Source: Adenanthera pavonina
Taxonomy: Eukaryota; Streptophyta; Magnoliopsida; Fabales; Fabaceae
Assembly (NCBI GenBank): GCA_026686845.1
Contig: JAIVEN010000028.1
Location: forward strand, 3,549,001 to 3,613,000
Direction: 5' to 3'
Length of the DNA: 64,000 bases
Positions within the stretch are counted from its first letter, which is position 1. Each line of letters begins with the position of its first letter. Positions 1 through 11,416 of the stretch are shown in pieces. A program made the position numbers and the translations under genes. A model generated the notes under the pieces. That model saw nothing but the letters and a program-made list of their open reading frames with translations. It did no database searches and was not told the origin of the DNA.

Positions 1-1241
1 GATCACATTTTTCAATGTCTTTTTTTTTAATAATGAATAAATAGGTGTTAAAATGATTTTTATAATAAAAATAAAACAAGAAATCATTTAATAAAATATT
101 TTGTTTTCTTTTGAACTTTTTGTGCCTTTTTGTCTCGAGTAATCCTACCATGGACACTTAGGTATCAATAGGTAAATGTGAGTGATAAAGTCACCACATG
201 AGCCAATTGATTTTATTATGTAAAAATAAAATTGTTTTCAAATTTTTTCTTTTCAAATAAAATGTTCAAATCACACATAATTTTAATCATATTTTCTAAA
301 TTGAGGAAAAATATATCTTCTCTTTTAAAAATTGATTAAACCAAAAATAAATAAATGAAAAGAGCAAGTAATGAAAATTAATCTGTCTTTTGTAAATTAA
401 AATATACCAACCAATTCTAAAAATTATTTTCTTTGTAGAAAGACAAATTATTTTCTATGAACTTTTCTCTTTCAAAGAATATATAAAATAAAAAAATATC
501 AACCCAATGACACGTTTTTTAGACCGAACTACGTCGACTTTGATCTCTATTGCAGGGTACGTAGGCCCCAGACTCTCATTCTGGGTCAAGTCCGCCTTTG
601 TAAATAAATAAATATTTTCTTATTTATTTGGTGTTTTTTTTCTCTTCATTTAATAAATATTTACCAATTTATTTTTCCAAGTCCGCTTTTGTAAATAAAT
701 AAAATTTTTCTCTCATTTTATTTTTCCCAACCTCCCATATTTTCATTTATTTATGTATTTTCATTTTTACATTTTTCTCATTTTTTACATGTATTTTTGC
801 ATGTAAATGGTAAAAGGGCAACTAAAATAATATTTCCCTATTATTTTACTTTTCCCAACCTCTCATATTTTCATTTTATTCTTTATTTTTGTTTTTACAT
901 TTTTCTTGTTTTTATATTTATTTCTGCATGTGAATGGTAAAAGAGCAATCAAAATAATTTGTAAAAGCCATAAAAATTGCATGATCAACCTAAGGTAACA
1001 GTTCTTATGAACGGGTATTGTGGGGGTGCCTAACATCTTCCCCACTCACAATTGTACTCCCGAACTCAACTCTGATTCGCAGACCATCCTTATCCCTTTT
1101 TGTTTTTTATTTCGGTTTTCCAAAATTTTCCTCAAAATTTTGGTGGCAACTCCCTCGAAATCGGCCTTTCGTCGTGTGGGCTGATTTATCTCTTTTCTTT
1201 ATCATTTTCATACCATCCGCGTCGCATTTTTGGGTGTGACA
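1..1241. mobile_element. Right-hand part of a long LTR (Ty3/gypsy type)
   Basis: The block has the GC-richer islands typical of plant gypsy LTRs or leaders: 'gggtacgtaggcccc' near 556, 'gtgggggtgcctaacatctt' near 1020, and 'ggtggcaactccctcgaaat' near 1141. It ends at 1241 in GGGTGTGACA, a usual LTR terminus. The sequence directly after it matches an internal part of another LTR family seen at 13316 onward. I infer that this LTR inserted into an older LTR. The left end and the target-site copy are outside the window. Short open frames here look like chance. Confidence 0.6.
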
Positions 1242-2077
1242 CACCTGATTACCTCAATTGTCGTTACCATACACACACGAGCTCCACAAGCTTCCTTGAA
1301 CTGTCTAATACGCGTGGACCCCTCTCGATTAGCCAACAACCTTTACCATATCACAATTCTTCCATTAGCACAATGTACCAACAAACCAAACATCACAATT
1401 CAACCATATTAACCTAACCCAAGGTTCCAACACCCTTTTCATGCATTAATAAGCTGTTAGGGACCATTCAAACACTACATAACCACATGCACTTCGGATT
1501 CCCAAGAGCCCTAACCAATAACAACCTAAAGTTAAGCTTAATTCATACCTACACCCTTCAAAACTCACATCCAAGCAACAAGAATACCAAAACACACATC
1601 ATTAACCTCAAATCATCCATTTCAATTAGTGGATTTCGTCCCAAACTGGAAATCCAACCTTAATACCGAAAATCTCAAACTTCAACCAAAGAAAAATGGA
1701 GAGGGAGGAGTAGAGAATACTTACCAACTTGAATCCAAGCTCCCAAGGTCCAAAAATCGCTCCTTGATGCTGGAAATCTCGAACCCTAGCTCAGCTCCCT
1801 CGGTCTCCTCCCTCACTCCCTTCGTTTCTTTCTTTTTCGTCCGACTGAACTGATTCGGATTTAAACAATTTTCCCGACTCTTGCCGCGGCTCCAGCATAC
1901 CTCACCGTGGCTCCACCAGTTTCAACCAGATGCACCGCTACTGGAATGTTCTTGCCGTGGCGATCCTTCATTTCGTCGCAGCATGGGGCTTTTCCAGACT
2001 CCTCCTGAGCCTTCCTCCATCATGTTTACTCTGGTCCTGAACACAATGCCAAGAAAAATAACATAAGGGATGTTACA
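1242..2077. mobile_element. Fragment of an LTR, same family as the solo LTR at 11805-14124
   Basis: The sequence matches 13316-14124 almost continuously: CAATTGTCGTTACCA, ACGCGTG(G/A)ACCCCTCT, GCACAATGTACCAAC, then the block ending ATGTTACA at 2077. Only this end of the LTR survives. The start is replaced by the LTR that ends at 1241. The same LTR family occurs again at 38761-41382. Confidence 0.75.
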
Positions 2078-3053
2078 ACCTATGCCACATTACCCCTGTT
2101 TATTTTCATTTCAGAAAAGTCTTCACCTGGTTCGAACCCATGACCTGTAGCTCCTCTTTTGTGTTCTTATTTTTGTCAGTTGAACTGAAATGTACCTGCA
2201 ATTTTATTAGGCAAAATTTAATAAATATTATTGGTTAAAGTATACTTTTTATCTTTTAATTTTGAGGTAAGTTTTATTTTAATTCTTTAATTTTATTATG
2301 TTTTATATTATTTCTTGAACTGTTAACATGTAACCAAAAACTTTCTAATTTTTAACACCTTTAAATAAATTAATAGAATATGATAATTTACCTATTTAAA
2401 GGTCACACAATTAATATTATTATGTATTAATTAATATAAAAATTGTAACAAAAATAATTTTAAGACTTAAATATTTACTACTTCAAAAATATGTTAACGG
2501 AAGAGGTTAAAGATTACAACCTTAAAATCAAAAGTTTTATTTTTAGGTTTTAAATATTTATTTTAAGATATTAAAATATTTTTATTATAAAAAATAAATA
2601 TTTATTTTTTATACTTACATTCTCAAGTTAAAATTTTCAACTTGTTAACTTGTATAAAATAAATAAAAATTATTATTTTTAATATAATAATTTTAAAAAT
2701 TTTACCACAATATTTTAAAAATAATTTATTCTGAGGTTATAATTTTTAATGCCTTAAATTAACATATTTTTTTACTTTTTTTATTTTTCTAAGGTACTAA
2801 TTATTTATTTTGACCCTAAAAAAAAATAATTATAATTATTATATTAATTAATGTATAATAATAGTGATTAGATAAATGTAAATAAATTTTCTATTAACTT
2901 GTTTAACAGTGTTAAATTCATGATGTTTTTTATCGTATCTTTAAAGTTAAAAGATTATAATAAAACTTTTAAAAGTTAAAAGACTAAAATAAAATCTGTT
3001 TCAAAGTTAAGAGCTTAAATGTATACTTTAACTACATTATTTAATGATAAAAA
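2078..3053. other. AT-rich DNA without a recognisable gene
   Basis: I see no open frame or family signature in this stretch. It may be the body of the CACTA element that ends at 3253. I could not find the matching left CACTA end inside the window. Confidence 0.4.
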
Positions 3054-3253
3054 TTAGTGATGAACGTAAATCCATCACTAAATATGTGATTTTCGGCAAA
3101 ATAGTGACATTTTTTTAAATCTGTCACTAACTTTTGCTTTTAGTGACGGATTTTTAGCCGTCACTAAATTTCTGTCACTAATACCTATAATTAGTGGCGG
3201 ATTGAAAATCCGTCACTAAATGACCGTCACTAATATTAATTTTTCTAGTAGTG
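3054..3253. mobile_element. Right terminal region of a CACTA (En/Spm) element
   Basis: The block is an array of short direct and inverted motifs, AGTGACGGA / TCCGTCACTA, repeated about eight times. It ends at 3253 in CTAGTAGTG, the reverse complement of CACTACTAG. Dense subterminal repeats plus a CACTA terminus are diagnostic of the family. The element ends exactly where DUF1262 exon sequence starts. Its left end was not found. Confidence 0.8.
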
Positions 3254-3365
3254 TTTTGGATTCTTTGTGTTAGGGGAATGTTTTGTGGTGAAGAGAATAG
3301 ATGGAAGCCTTGTGTTAACATACGATTTCAGGCATGTAAATCATATTAAGTGCAAATGGGAGTGA
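3254..3365 (+). pseudogene. DUF1262 3' tail, truncated by a CACTA element
   Basis: The last codons read FVVKRIDGSLVLTYDF and end KCKWE plus TGA, matching the C-terminus of the intact genes (RCKWE, TGA). The stretch starts abruptly at the CACTA end, so the upstream exon is gone or lies beyond that element. It is a remnant with no start codon. Confidence 0.85.
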
Positions 3366-4880
3366 CTGTTTTTTTATTCTTGACTCAGTACGTATGTTTT
3401 ACATACTGATCAAAATAGAAGGAGGCCAATTAAATGGTATGGAGAAGGGAGACTATTTAGCATACTACTTGGCAAAAGAGGAAGAAATGAAATTTTTCAG
3501 AGACTTCAATGTAGTACCAATTGTGGTCGGAGAATGCATCAAGTTAGATACAGGATGGATCATCTTTCAATAAGAATAGTAAGTTTTATTTTGTTTAGTT
3601 TGTTTTCTCCTTGTATTATCAGGCCTTATATTATTTGTTTTTCTTTATCATATTCTTCTGGGGATTCGTATCTAGGTATTAAGGTTCCCGATCTTAGCTG
3701 GTGTGTGATTTTGATTTTTTTTGTTTGTTTGTTTGTTCGTATTTTAGATGTAATTACGGTATTCTTCTATCATAAGTGAAAATATATATTAATAAATTTG
3801 AAAAGTTTTATTCTTCTTTTTCAGAAGTCCGATACTGTATTTGTAATGCCACGCATATACAAACCTTCCCATGTATGTTCATAATGTGGTTGTATGTGCT
3901 TGTGTAGACGGTAGAAAGATGTAATTATAAAAAAAATCTATAAAAAAAATCAACTATCTATTTATTCATGACTTTTTTAAAATCTATAAAAAAAAAAGGC
4001 ACTATCTGTTAACTATGAACAATACCATTCATCTTAGATTTTATGCAATACATATAACTTATAGTTGCTCAATGAATAGGTGGAAGTTGTTTGGTACTTG
4101 TTGCACAATCAATTAATTTTTTATTTTCTAGAAAATAAAAATAAATGTTCTTGTTCATACAATTATGTAAACTGTTTTCAATCATTGTCCTAACATGTTG
4201 GCTAATGTGATTCTGTAAACTGTCGAAAAATTATTAGCGGAATCAGTTTTAACAAGGCTCCCTTATTATATTTTCTGAAGTTCCGAAAGTGTTGCGGCTT
4301 TTCCCACACAATAAATTATTAGAGACTTTAGGAATCTTCAGAAAAAACAGACTTAAGAAGGATCCTTATTGCACAATCAATCTCATGAAATAAGATCCTT
4401 ATTGCACAATCAATCTCATGAAACAAAAAAAAATAATGATAATAATTTAGCTCTTTGCTTAATTTTTCACTCACGACATGTCCTATTTTAGAGGATTGAA
4501 ATATTAATTAAAATATTTGGTTAAAAAATATTAATTAAAATAACAAAAGAGACAGCTGATTGGGCATATATTTGGTTTTAACATTTAGAGAAATTTACAA
4601 CATATAGTTACGTGTCAAATTAGCATTCTCAATATCTCAGCCAATCAACATGGGGTTCTGTATTCAAAATTTTCAACTCCTCGCATTGGTTGAATATAAT
4701 AATATCTTCATATACATGGGAGATTTTTTTGGTAGAACTGTACTTCTAGGCAAAAGATCAGAGAATTTAAGTAAATTAAATTAATTATAAAATGATCCAG
4801 GGATATATATTAGAAGTGAGTATCACTTAAAAACGGCCTATTGAATTTATTTTTATTTATTTATATATCTTTGTTTGGAC
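3366..4880. other. Duplicated downstream/upstream flank of the DUF1262 unit
   Basis: No gene is visible. Long blocks match 16628-19750 in the same order: around 3425-3480, 3870-3925, 4190-4240, 4445-4510 and 4610-4735 (for example TTTTCAACTCCTCG and TTTTAGAGGATTGAA in both). This is the spacer between DUF1262 copies, duplicated together with the gene. The 634-bp hAT copy at 17275 is absent here, so this copy keeps the empty site near 3850-3880. Confidence 0.7.
4361..4423. repeat. Two-copy 33-bp tandem repeat
   Basis: The unit GATCCTTATTGCACAATCAA plus TCTCATGAAA occurs at 4361-4390 and again at 4394-4423, identical and separated by TAA. The homologous spacer near 19040-19095 has only a diverged single version, so this doubling is recent. 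Confidence 0.85.
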
Positions 4881-4888
4881 AGTGAAAC

Positions 4889-6371
4889 CATTATTGTAAA
4901 AATCGGATCGGACCGGCTGGTTCAACTGGTTGGACCGGAAACCAACACCCTATCCGATCCGGAGAAATGTTAGAACCAGCTGTTTAGTGAACCGGCGAAA
5001 AACTGATAAAATCGATCATAAATTGGTTAAAACTGGAAAAATCGACGGTTCAATAGGTTTAAACGGTTCAAGACAAAAAAGACTAAGAAAAAAAAGATTA
5101 AACCAGAGAGATCTAAGAAAACTGAAGAAGAACTGCAGAAAAAAAAAAAGCCAACTAAGAAGAAAGTTGAAGATGAAAAAGTCCAAAAAATCAAAGAAAG
5201 GGAAGAAAGAAGAAGAAAATTGAAGACCAAGATCCACCGAGAATATTAACGAGTTTTGGAGAACCTTGAATGAGTAGAATTCGTTGATTCTTCAGTAGCA
5301 CAGGCGTCCTAAGGGAGGAACAGAGAAGAGGCGAAAGTCTAAGGCCCTGTTTGGTGGAGTTCTGCAAAACAGTTTTCTTGTTTTCAGAAACAGAAAATTC
5401 AGAAAACTTGTTTGGTAAACCTGTTTTCTAAAAACTGTTTTGAAAAATAGAAAACAGTTTTATACAGAAAACTCAGAACACCTTTTAAGTGTTTTGTAGT
5501 TTTTGTTCTGGAAAACACAAGGAAAGATGAGAAACATCCACCTCATTAATGGTAAAATTATAAATTTTGAATAACTCATCTATTACTCACTAGTTATGAT
5601 TTTGAGAACAATTATTTAAACAGATTTTTTTGTTTTCTTGTTTTCAAAACAGCTTCTTGAAAACAGTTTTACAAAACTATTTTTAAGAATAGGAAACAGG
5701 AAACACTATCAAACATATCCTAATTTGCTAGAACCCAGTTTTGAATTTTACCTGAATCTCTCTCCTTCTCTTTTCAAACATGATCCTTATTTTATTTATT
5801 TATTTTTTTTTGTGATAAAACTGACCCTTCTCGTATTAGGCAGAGCACCCTAAACCGCGTTTAATTTTTAATATTTCCTATGCTCCACCAGTTCTAACAT
5901 TACATGCTTTTTAAGCTCTTGGAATTCCAGCACACACGTTCACCAATGCTTCTTTCATGTTTATTTTAAACCTATCTGTACATCAAATGGTCACAAGTTT
6001 CTCATTTTCTTCATTATTTATATTTGATCTTATTATTATTATTATAAAAATTATTTACTTTTATGTAATATATATTGTTTATGTCAAATACATGGCATTA
6101 TTTTATTTAATTCAAACTAATTAAAATAGTTAAAAGTAATTAAATTAATTAAATTTAATTATTAATATATGATTTTATTTTAATTTATTGTCACATTAGA
6201 ACAGATTTAAAGTTGGATAGTTTAAGTTTTTTTATTTTGTATATATATTATTTAGAAATATTATTTTAATTATCACCGGTCTGATCCGATTAGATGTATA
6301 CCGGTTAAACCATTGAATCATGAACCAGTGTTTTATCCGATTCAATATCTGGTACGGTTCTGAAAACATTG
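4889..6371. mobile_element. Non-autonomous hAT element, 1483 bp, with perfect 8-bp target duplication
   Basis: The element starts CATTATTGTAAAAATCGG and ends ACGGTTCTGAAAACATTG, imperfect inverted ends. AGTGAAAC flanks it at 4881-4888 and 6372-6379. Both ends are rich in CCGGTT / ATCCGAT motifs. The last ~130 bp match the ends of the hAT copies at 17275-17908 and 57978-62136, including TATTATTTA followed by a CCGGTCTGATCCG-like block. The lysine-rich open frame at 4930-5223 is purine-rich low-complexity sequence and not a transposase. Confidence 0.85.
5343..5720. mobile_element. Tourist-like (PIF/Harbinger) MITE nested in the hAT element
   Basis: The ends are GGCCCTGTTTGGTGGAG and CACTATCAAACATATCC, which are inverted repeats with mismatches. 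They are flanked by TAA at 5340-5342 and 5721-5723, the 3-bp duplication of this superfamily. The interior is made of repeated AAAACAG / CTGTTTT motifs in both orientations. Confidence 0.7.
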
Positions 6372-6379
6372 AGTGAAAC

Positions 6380-7728
6380 TATTTATATTTAAGGTCGCTT
6401 TCTTTCTAAAAAGTTATCCTATTAAAAAAATTAGAAAGTGTAAATTATCTACTAATTAAATGATAAATGCTACTCCCGCAAGAATGATATTTAATGTTTG
6501 ATTCATAAAAAAATTTTGTTTGAAGGAATAAAATTCACTTTATTGATTTTTATGTCTCGCATCATTGCAAAAAAAAATATTTTTTATATTAGTTATTTTA
6601 ACTCGTTTATATGAGTTATATAGGTGATGTAAGTTTGACCAACTTAAAAAATAAGTAATTCTTAATGCATGGAATGGAATTTAGATTGAAAGGATTAGTG
6701 TGCATTTTTTTTCCTTTTTTCTTTGAATTGTTATAACAATGAGAAAAAAATGTCCAGACTTCAATATTCAAAGCAAACACAATAGTTTAGCAAAAAAAAA
6801 AAAAAGCATACACAGTAGCATATAGTTTTGGGAAAGGACAGATGAATACTCTAAAGGACAAAATTCAAAAAACACACCACAAACTTATATAATTCCAATT
6901 AGGTATCTAATTAATTTTTTTGGAATGAAATTCTCATTTTACCCCTAACTAAACTTATTAAGGTATTACTTATAAATATGTAATAATCAGTTACAAATAT
7001 ATGAGAATCAATTACAAATTTATGAAAATCATTTGCAAATGGACTTTTCAGCTATATTTTATGTCCTTAATGCTAATTTGCAATTACTTTTCATGAATTT
7101 GCACTTAATATACATATATTTACAATTGATACTTATATATTTTCATTCCTAATTTTAGGGGTAAAAAAGAGAATTTAATTTCAAAAAATATTTGCAATTA
7201 AGTACCAATTGAAAATATTTTTGTTCGTGGCATTTTTTTTAAATTTTGTGTTTTTCGAAGCATTTATCTATCATTTTCACTATAAATTTTCTATCAGGTT
7301 CAACTTTTGGATATTCTTTTATACTTCCTAAACCTCATTTAAGAAAAAAAATATTTCACAAGTATTAAGAAAAATAGTTTTAGTTTGTTAAAGTTAATTA
7401 AGTTATTTTATATTTTAAGTTTCTTCCAAAATTACTCCTATTTAATTCAATTCTAATTTAAATTGCTAATATATTTAATTTTTATTACACAATTAATTAA
7501 GAGTAATTTTTAAAAAAAATTTAATACAATATTAATTTTTTTTATATTTAGAACTATTAAAAGGAAAAAAAATTTTCTTATAATGGTTGAGAATAATTAG
7601 TTCGAATATTAATGTATACTTTAAATTTCTTAATCGCCACGTCAATGACGTCCCAATAAGAAATTCACAGAGGGACATTAAAAACTGAGAACTGCAAAGA
7701 CTTTCAAGGAAAAAGAAACATAGAAGAA
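6380..7728 (+). other. Upstream region of DUF1262 gene 1
   Basis: No gene. The last ~100 bp before the start codon align with the stretch before gene 2 (for example CTTTAAATTTCTTAA against CTTTGAAATTACTTAA), so promoter sequence was duplicated with the gene. The rest is AT-rich. I cannot place the transcription start. Confidence 0.6.
7637..7653. promoter_or_regulatory. as-1-like paired TGACG motif upstream of gene 1
   Basis: CCACGTCAATGACGTCC contains two TGACGT half-sites in inverted orientation, 76-92 bp before the start codon. Such sites are known targets of TGA-class bZIP factors, which act in salicylate and xenobiotic responses. That this one works is inference. Gene 2 keeps only one half-site, ACGTCA at 20189-20194. 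Confidence 0.4.
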
Positions 7729-9937
7729 ATGTATGTAACAAGGCCGCTTTCCCTATACTTGAAGGACCAAGCTGCTCTTTCTCTTCCTCCTCCAGAAGGT
7801 CCAAACTCTGGTTTTCTAGTGATCTCCGATGAAGAAGCAGAGACTCGTTTGGGTGTTCAAAAAGATCGAAGAATACGGATCCTTCCTTTCCCTCAGAACA
7901 GGTACCTAAGCATTTCAGATCCTGATGATGGCAACGATATCATGTTCGTTCCAGTGTTGAATCAACCGTTATCTGCAAATCGCTACTATCTTACATGGAC
8001 ACAAGGACGGGATAAAGGGTATGAATTAATCATTTCTGTGCCGATCAGATTTAGTGTCTTTATTTAGATTAGACTAATCATTTCTGTGCTGATCGTAATC
8101 GCCAGTCAATTTATTTCTTGCTTTTAGAGGTAACAGATTAATGGTCGGGTTTGGATGAATTTAGAAGATCTCATGTGTATGATGATCTTGTGAAACGTGA
8201 AATAATCTGAATTTGAAACATAGAATCAATTTATATTGATTTTTACAGGTGATTTCTATAATTAGGTTTGGGTGGATTTTGTTTGGTCTTTACATGTGAT
8301 ACGTGAATGATTACTGAAATAAGTAAATTTTCTTAGGATCTACTTGATTGGGAGATGGGAGGGGAGGTTCCCTCCCCTTATATTTTGGTTGAACCCATCT
8401 CTCCCTTTTTGGTTTTAGAAAAAGTAAAGGCCTCTCCTCCCGTTTGGCTAGGAGGGAGGTGACCAAATCCCCTCCATTCCTTTCCAAAAAATCTTAAAAT
8501 ATTATTCTCCAAATTAGGATTTTTTTGGAGAACGCCCTTCCATCTAATTCCCTCCCCTTAATAAAATGCCTCCCTTTCCCTTCAATTAATTCCCTTCCCT
8601 TCCATTCCCCTTCATTAATCCCTCTAATTCTCTCTTCTCTCTTTCCCTCTATCAAAATTTTTCCCCTCCAAGAAATAGACCCTTAAGTGTGTTATCTTAG
8701 GTTTAATCCGTGTGTACAAAAAAAATGCCTTGTTGCAAGAGATGGTAATACATATTTTAGTAATCTCTACATCTCAAAAGAATTAATTTTAAACTAATTG
8801 CTTGGCGATATCTTTAACGCTACAAAAGATCTACAAGACATTATATTATTCTTTAATTTTTAGAAGTGCAACTTGTCATCAACTCTGTAATGCACAGGGC
8901 ATTGTTTTAATTCCTATAACGTATAATCGAATATTAACCAAAAAAGACCAAATAGATGTGTCAAAAACTCTCCCAATCCCTAACATATATATCATTTGCA
9001 GAGAAACAATCTCAAATCACAGAGTTTTTGGTTCAATGCCTCTTCGCCCACTGGACATTTATCAACAATTTGAGATAATCCAAAAGAGTGATCGTGGTTA
9101 CTTCGAAGCCAAGTCCATTGCTGCTGATGGCAGAACTAGCAGGTTCTTGAGGAAGGAATGGAAGTTATACTATCGTACTCCTAGCGATAGTTTAAAAGAA
9201 GCTTTAGGCCTAAACTCGTCCCTACGCGCTCAATTGCCAGATTTCAAGATTTCCTCATCTAGTGAATATTCTTCTCAACCAGTGGTTGTTGGAAAATGGT
9301 CAGTATGAATCTTATCTCTTAGTTGAGTCAGTTCTAAAAACTCTTAAGACTCATTAATAACTTATTACTTGAGTTTACATTTTCCAACAGGTACTGTCCT
9401 TTCATGTTCGTGAAAGAACACGGAAAGAAAGTAAAGAAAACGATGGAGACACTATTCTACGAGATGACACTTGAACAAAGATGGGTTAGGGTTTTCTCAA
9501 AGGAAAATGGTAACATGGGAGAAAATGGAGTGCTTGTGCAGGTTGAGGTTCAAACAGAAGCTGCAAAAATTGCCGGAATAAAGGATGCATTTTGGAATGT
9601 CAAGACACAGGATTATGCATTTTGGAATGACAAAGATGATGTGAGCAGTAATGGGGTTGTGTGGTTTACTAGTTACGATGGTGATAAGAACAAGAAAGAG
9701 AAAACAGGGCTGAGTATGGCTGTTGTTGAGAGAATGAAGTGGGAGCAAGGAAGAGCTGGATGGGTTGGTGGGAATCAAAAGATACTTAGAGCGGAAGAGT
9801 TTGGAGGTAAGGGCGTGTGGAGAAAATTTAGCTGTTACTTACTGGTGGAGACTTTTGTTTTGAAGAGGAAAGATGGAAGCTTGGTGCTTACCTGTGATTA
9901 CAAGCACGTACACCAACTTAGGTGCAAATGGGAGTGA
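7729..9937 (+). CDS. DUF1262 family protein, gene 1 (three exons, 377 aa)
   Basis: The family (Pfam DUF1262) is plant-specific and of unknown biochemical role; in Arabidopsis it also forms a tandem array. Exons read 7729-8018, 9002-9298 and 9391-9937. All introns are GT-AG, the phases match those of gene 2, and the joined frame is open to TGA. The start is the ATG of MYVTRPLSLYLKD, the family N-terminus. Exon 1 carries LPPPEGPNSGFLVISDEEAE, exon 2 IYQQFEI and PVVVGKW, and exon 3 YCPFMFVKE, MTLEQRWVRVFSKEN, VERMKWEQ and the terminal RCKWE. I see no signal peptide or membrane segment. Two oddities: a 10-residue in-frame duplication in exon 3, and no Cys-rich segment at the start of exon 2 (gene 2 has TCCWGSCI). 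The exon 2 acceptor at 9001/9002 is therefore my least certain boundary; an alternative AG lies further upstream near 8862. Intron 1 (983 bp) carries a MITE. Confidence 0.9.
8336..8682. mobile_element. Tourist-like MITE in intron 1 of gene 1
   Basis: The ends are GGATCTACTTGATTGGGAG and CTCCAAGAAATAGACCC, imperfect inverted repeats, flanked by TTA at 8333-8335 and 8683-8685. The + strand is strongly purine-rich at the left and pyrimidine-rich (CCCTTCCCTTCC) at the right, so the whole could fold on itself in the pre-mRNA. Gene 2 lacks it in its 93-bp intron 1. Confidence 0.7.
9585..9644 (+). repeat. In-frame 30-bp tandem duplication inside exon 3 of gene 1
   Basis: ATGCATTTTGGAATG occurs at 9585 and again at 9615, giving DAFWN and YAFWN ten residues apart. 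Gene 2 (KDASWNNKDV) and the pseudogene at 35183-37809 (KDAFWDENDV) have one copy, so the duplication is specific to gene 1 and keeps the frame. Confidence 0.85.
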
Positions 9938-10465
9938 CACTAATTGCTTTGTGTCCATTTCGTTCTGCTTTTAATTCATTCAGCCTAAACCTTATTTTCT
10001 GTAACTGTAGAATATTTATGTCCCGGTCCTTTTTTTGGCCATTTATTGCATGGGATACTTGAACTTTTTAAAAACAAAAGTCAAATATACAGCATCTAAA
10101 ATAAAATGTAAATCTCATAAAAAATATTTAAAAATATTGATTGGACTCTGTTTGCCATTTATTGATATATATATATATATACACATATAACTTTATTTTT
10201 TTGCTGAAAATTTATTGATATAACTTTAATAATAGTTATTTCTAACTGATGAGAGTTGGCCAAAAAAAAAAACTGGCGAATACAAGGGGCCTATTAATTG
10301 GTCAAGACCTATAAGAGGATTAGAGGAACAAGGTTAAAATCAGATGGGTTCGTAATAACGAACAGTGATGTGACCATGAAATCAGATTTGGGACTGGAGG
10401 TCTAACTCAACTCATGCTTGGGACTTTGGTTTCAGACAAGTAGATACAGTGAGTTTCAGACATGT
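9938..10465. other. 3' flank of gene 1
   Basis: The first ~70 bp match the sequence after the DUF1262 tail at 57673 (ATTGCTTTGT, TTTTAATTCATT, AAACCTTATTTT), so this is probably shared 3' UTR. A short TA repeat lies near 10165-10185. Nothing else is recognisable. Confidence 0.5.
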
Positions 10466-10556
10466 AGATACAGTGAGGTTTGAGGGATAAGTGGGAAGTC
10501 GGAAAATTTTGGATTCTTTGTGCAGGTGGAATTAATCTTTTGTGTTGAAGCCAATT
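10466..10556 (+). pseudogene. DUF1262 exon 3 remnant, left half
   Basis: The stretch GTTTGAGGGATAAGTGGGAA, then AAAATTTTGGATTCTTTGTG and TTTTGTGTTGAAG, aligns to exon 3 of gene 2 around 22335-22410. It stops where a TGTCACATCC terminus begins at 10557, and the alignment resumes at 16552. Frame is lost. Confidence 0.65.
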
Positions 10557-11152
10557 GTCACATCCTGAAAATTGGGTGTGATTGGCATGAAATATGAAAT
10601 AATCTTATTTCACAAGCCTTAAACACATATATATAAACTAACACTTAAATCAAAAGATACAATTATAATGCAAAAGCCATAAGCATACTTATTTTATATA
10701 AATAAAAAAGCGTAATCTTAATTTGTTAGAAATTTTAACAGAATTTTCTCAATAAATTAGACCTCCCAAAAATTTCACAACAACACAACCAATCAAAATA
10801 TAATAAACCGAGCTCTACTCCATGGCATTACATACATCCACACATCAAAGGGGAAGGAACTTGCCTATGTATCATGTGAAGCATATCTAAACGAAGTTTA
10901 TAACATTATGACAATTATATAAAAAGTTTACACTTCAACTGAGTTGTACAAAATAAAAATGATCAAGAGCTTCCTGGTAGCAAAGGATGTATCTCAATAA
11001 TCTACCAAAAATGCCGAGTCAAATCTACTATTTGAGGCCAAAAATATTTATCAATAAATAACATTCCAAAGTAGAAATATTTATATTAAAGATAAAGTAA
11101 ATAAAACATTAGTAAATTTAATTTGAAACTAAAATCAAACCATAGAAAGTTA

Positions 11153-11416
11153 CTTCCTCCGGTCCTATATATTGGATCTTTTGTCTTGGTCATAAATATA
11201 AGATCTTTTACAATATACGAGGTGATATTTATTATACATTTCTAAAAAATACTCCAATTTAATGTATCCAAAAAGAAAAAGAAAGAGATTAAATAAAGAT
11301 ATTTTTGGAAAAATATTGAAATTTTCGGAGAAATTGAGGTAGTTAATTAGTTTTAACTCTCCTTCTTAATTCGCATGATTCAGTTAAAACGATATTATAT
11401 TAAGGACTGGAGGGAG
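11153..11416. mobile_element. Stowaway-like MITE, 264 bp
   Basis: The ends are CTTCCTCCGGTCCTATAT and TTAAGGACTGGAGGGAG, inverted repeats of the common CTCCCTCCGTCC type. They are flanked by TA at 11151-11152 and 11417-11418. It lies inside the LTR-like insertion at 10557-16551. Confidence 0.85.

Noticed and set aside
2120..2150. GGTTCGAACCCATGACC, a tRNA B-box-like word
   Set aside because: No A box at the right distance on either strand, so a SINE or tRNA cannot be supported.
4930..5223. Lysine-rich 97-codon frame
   Set aside because: It lies inside the non-autonomous hAT element and comes from an A-rich, purine-biased stretch with no protein family signature.
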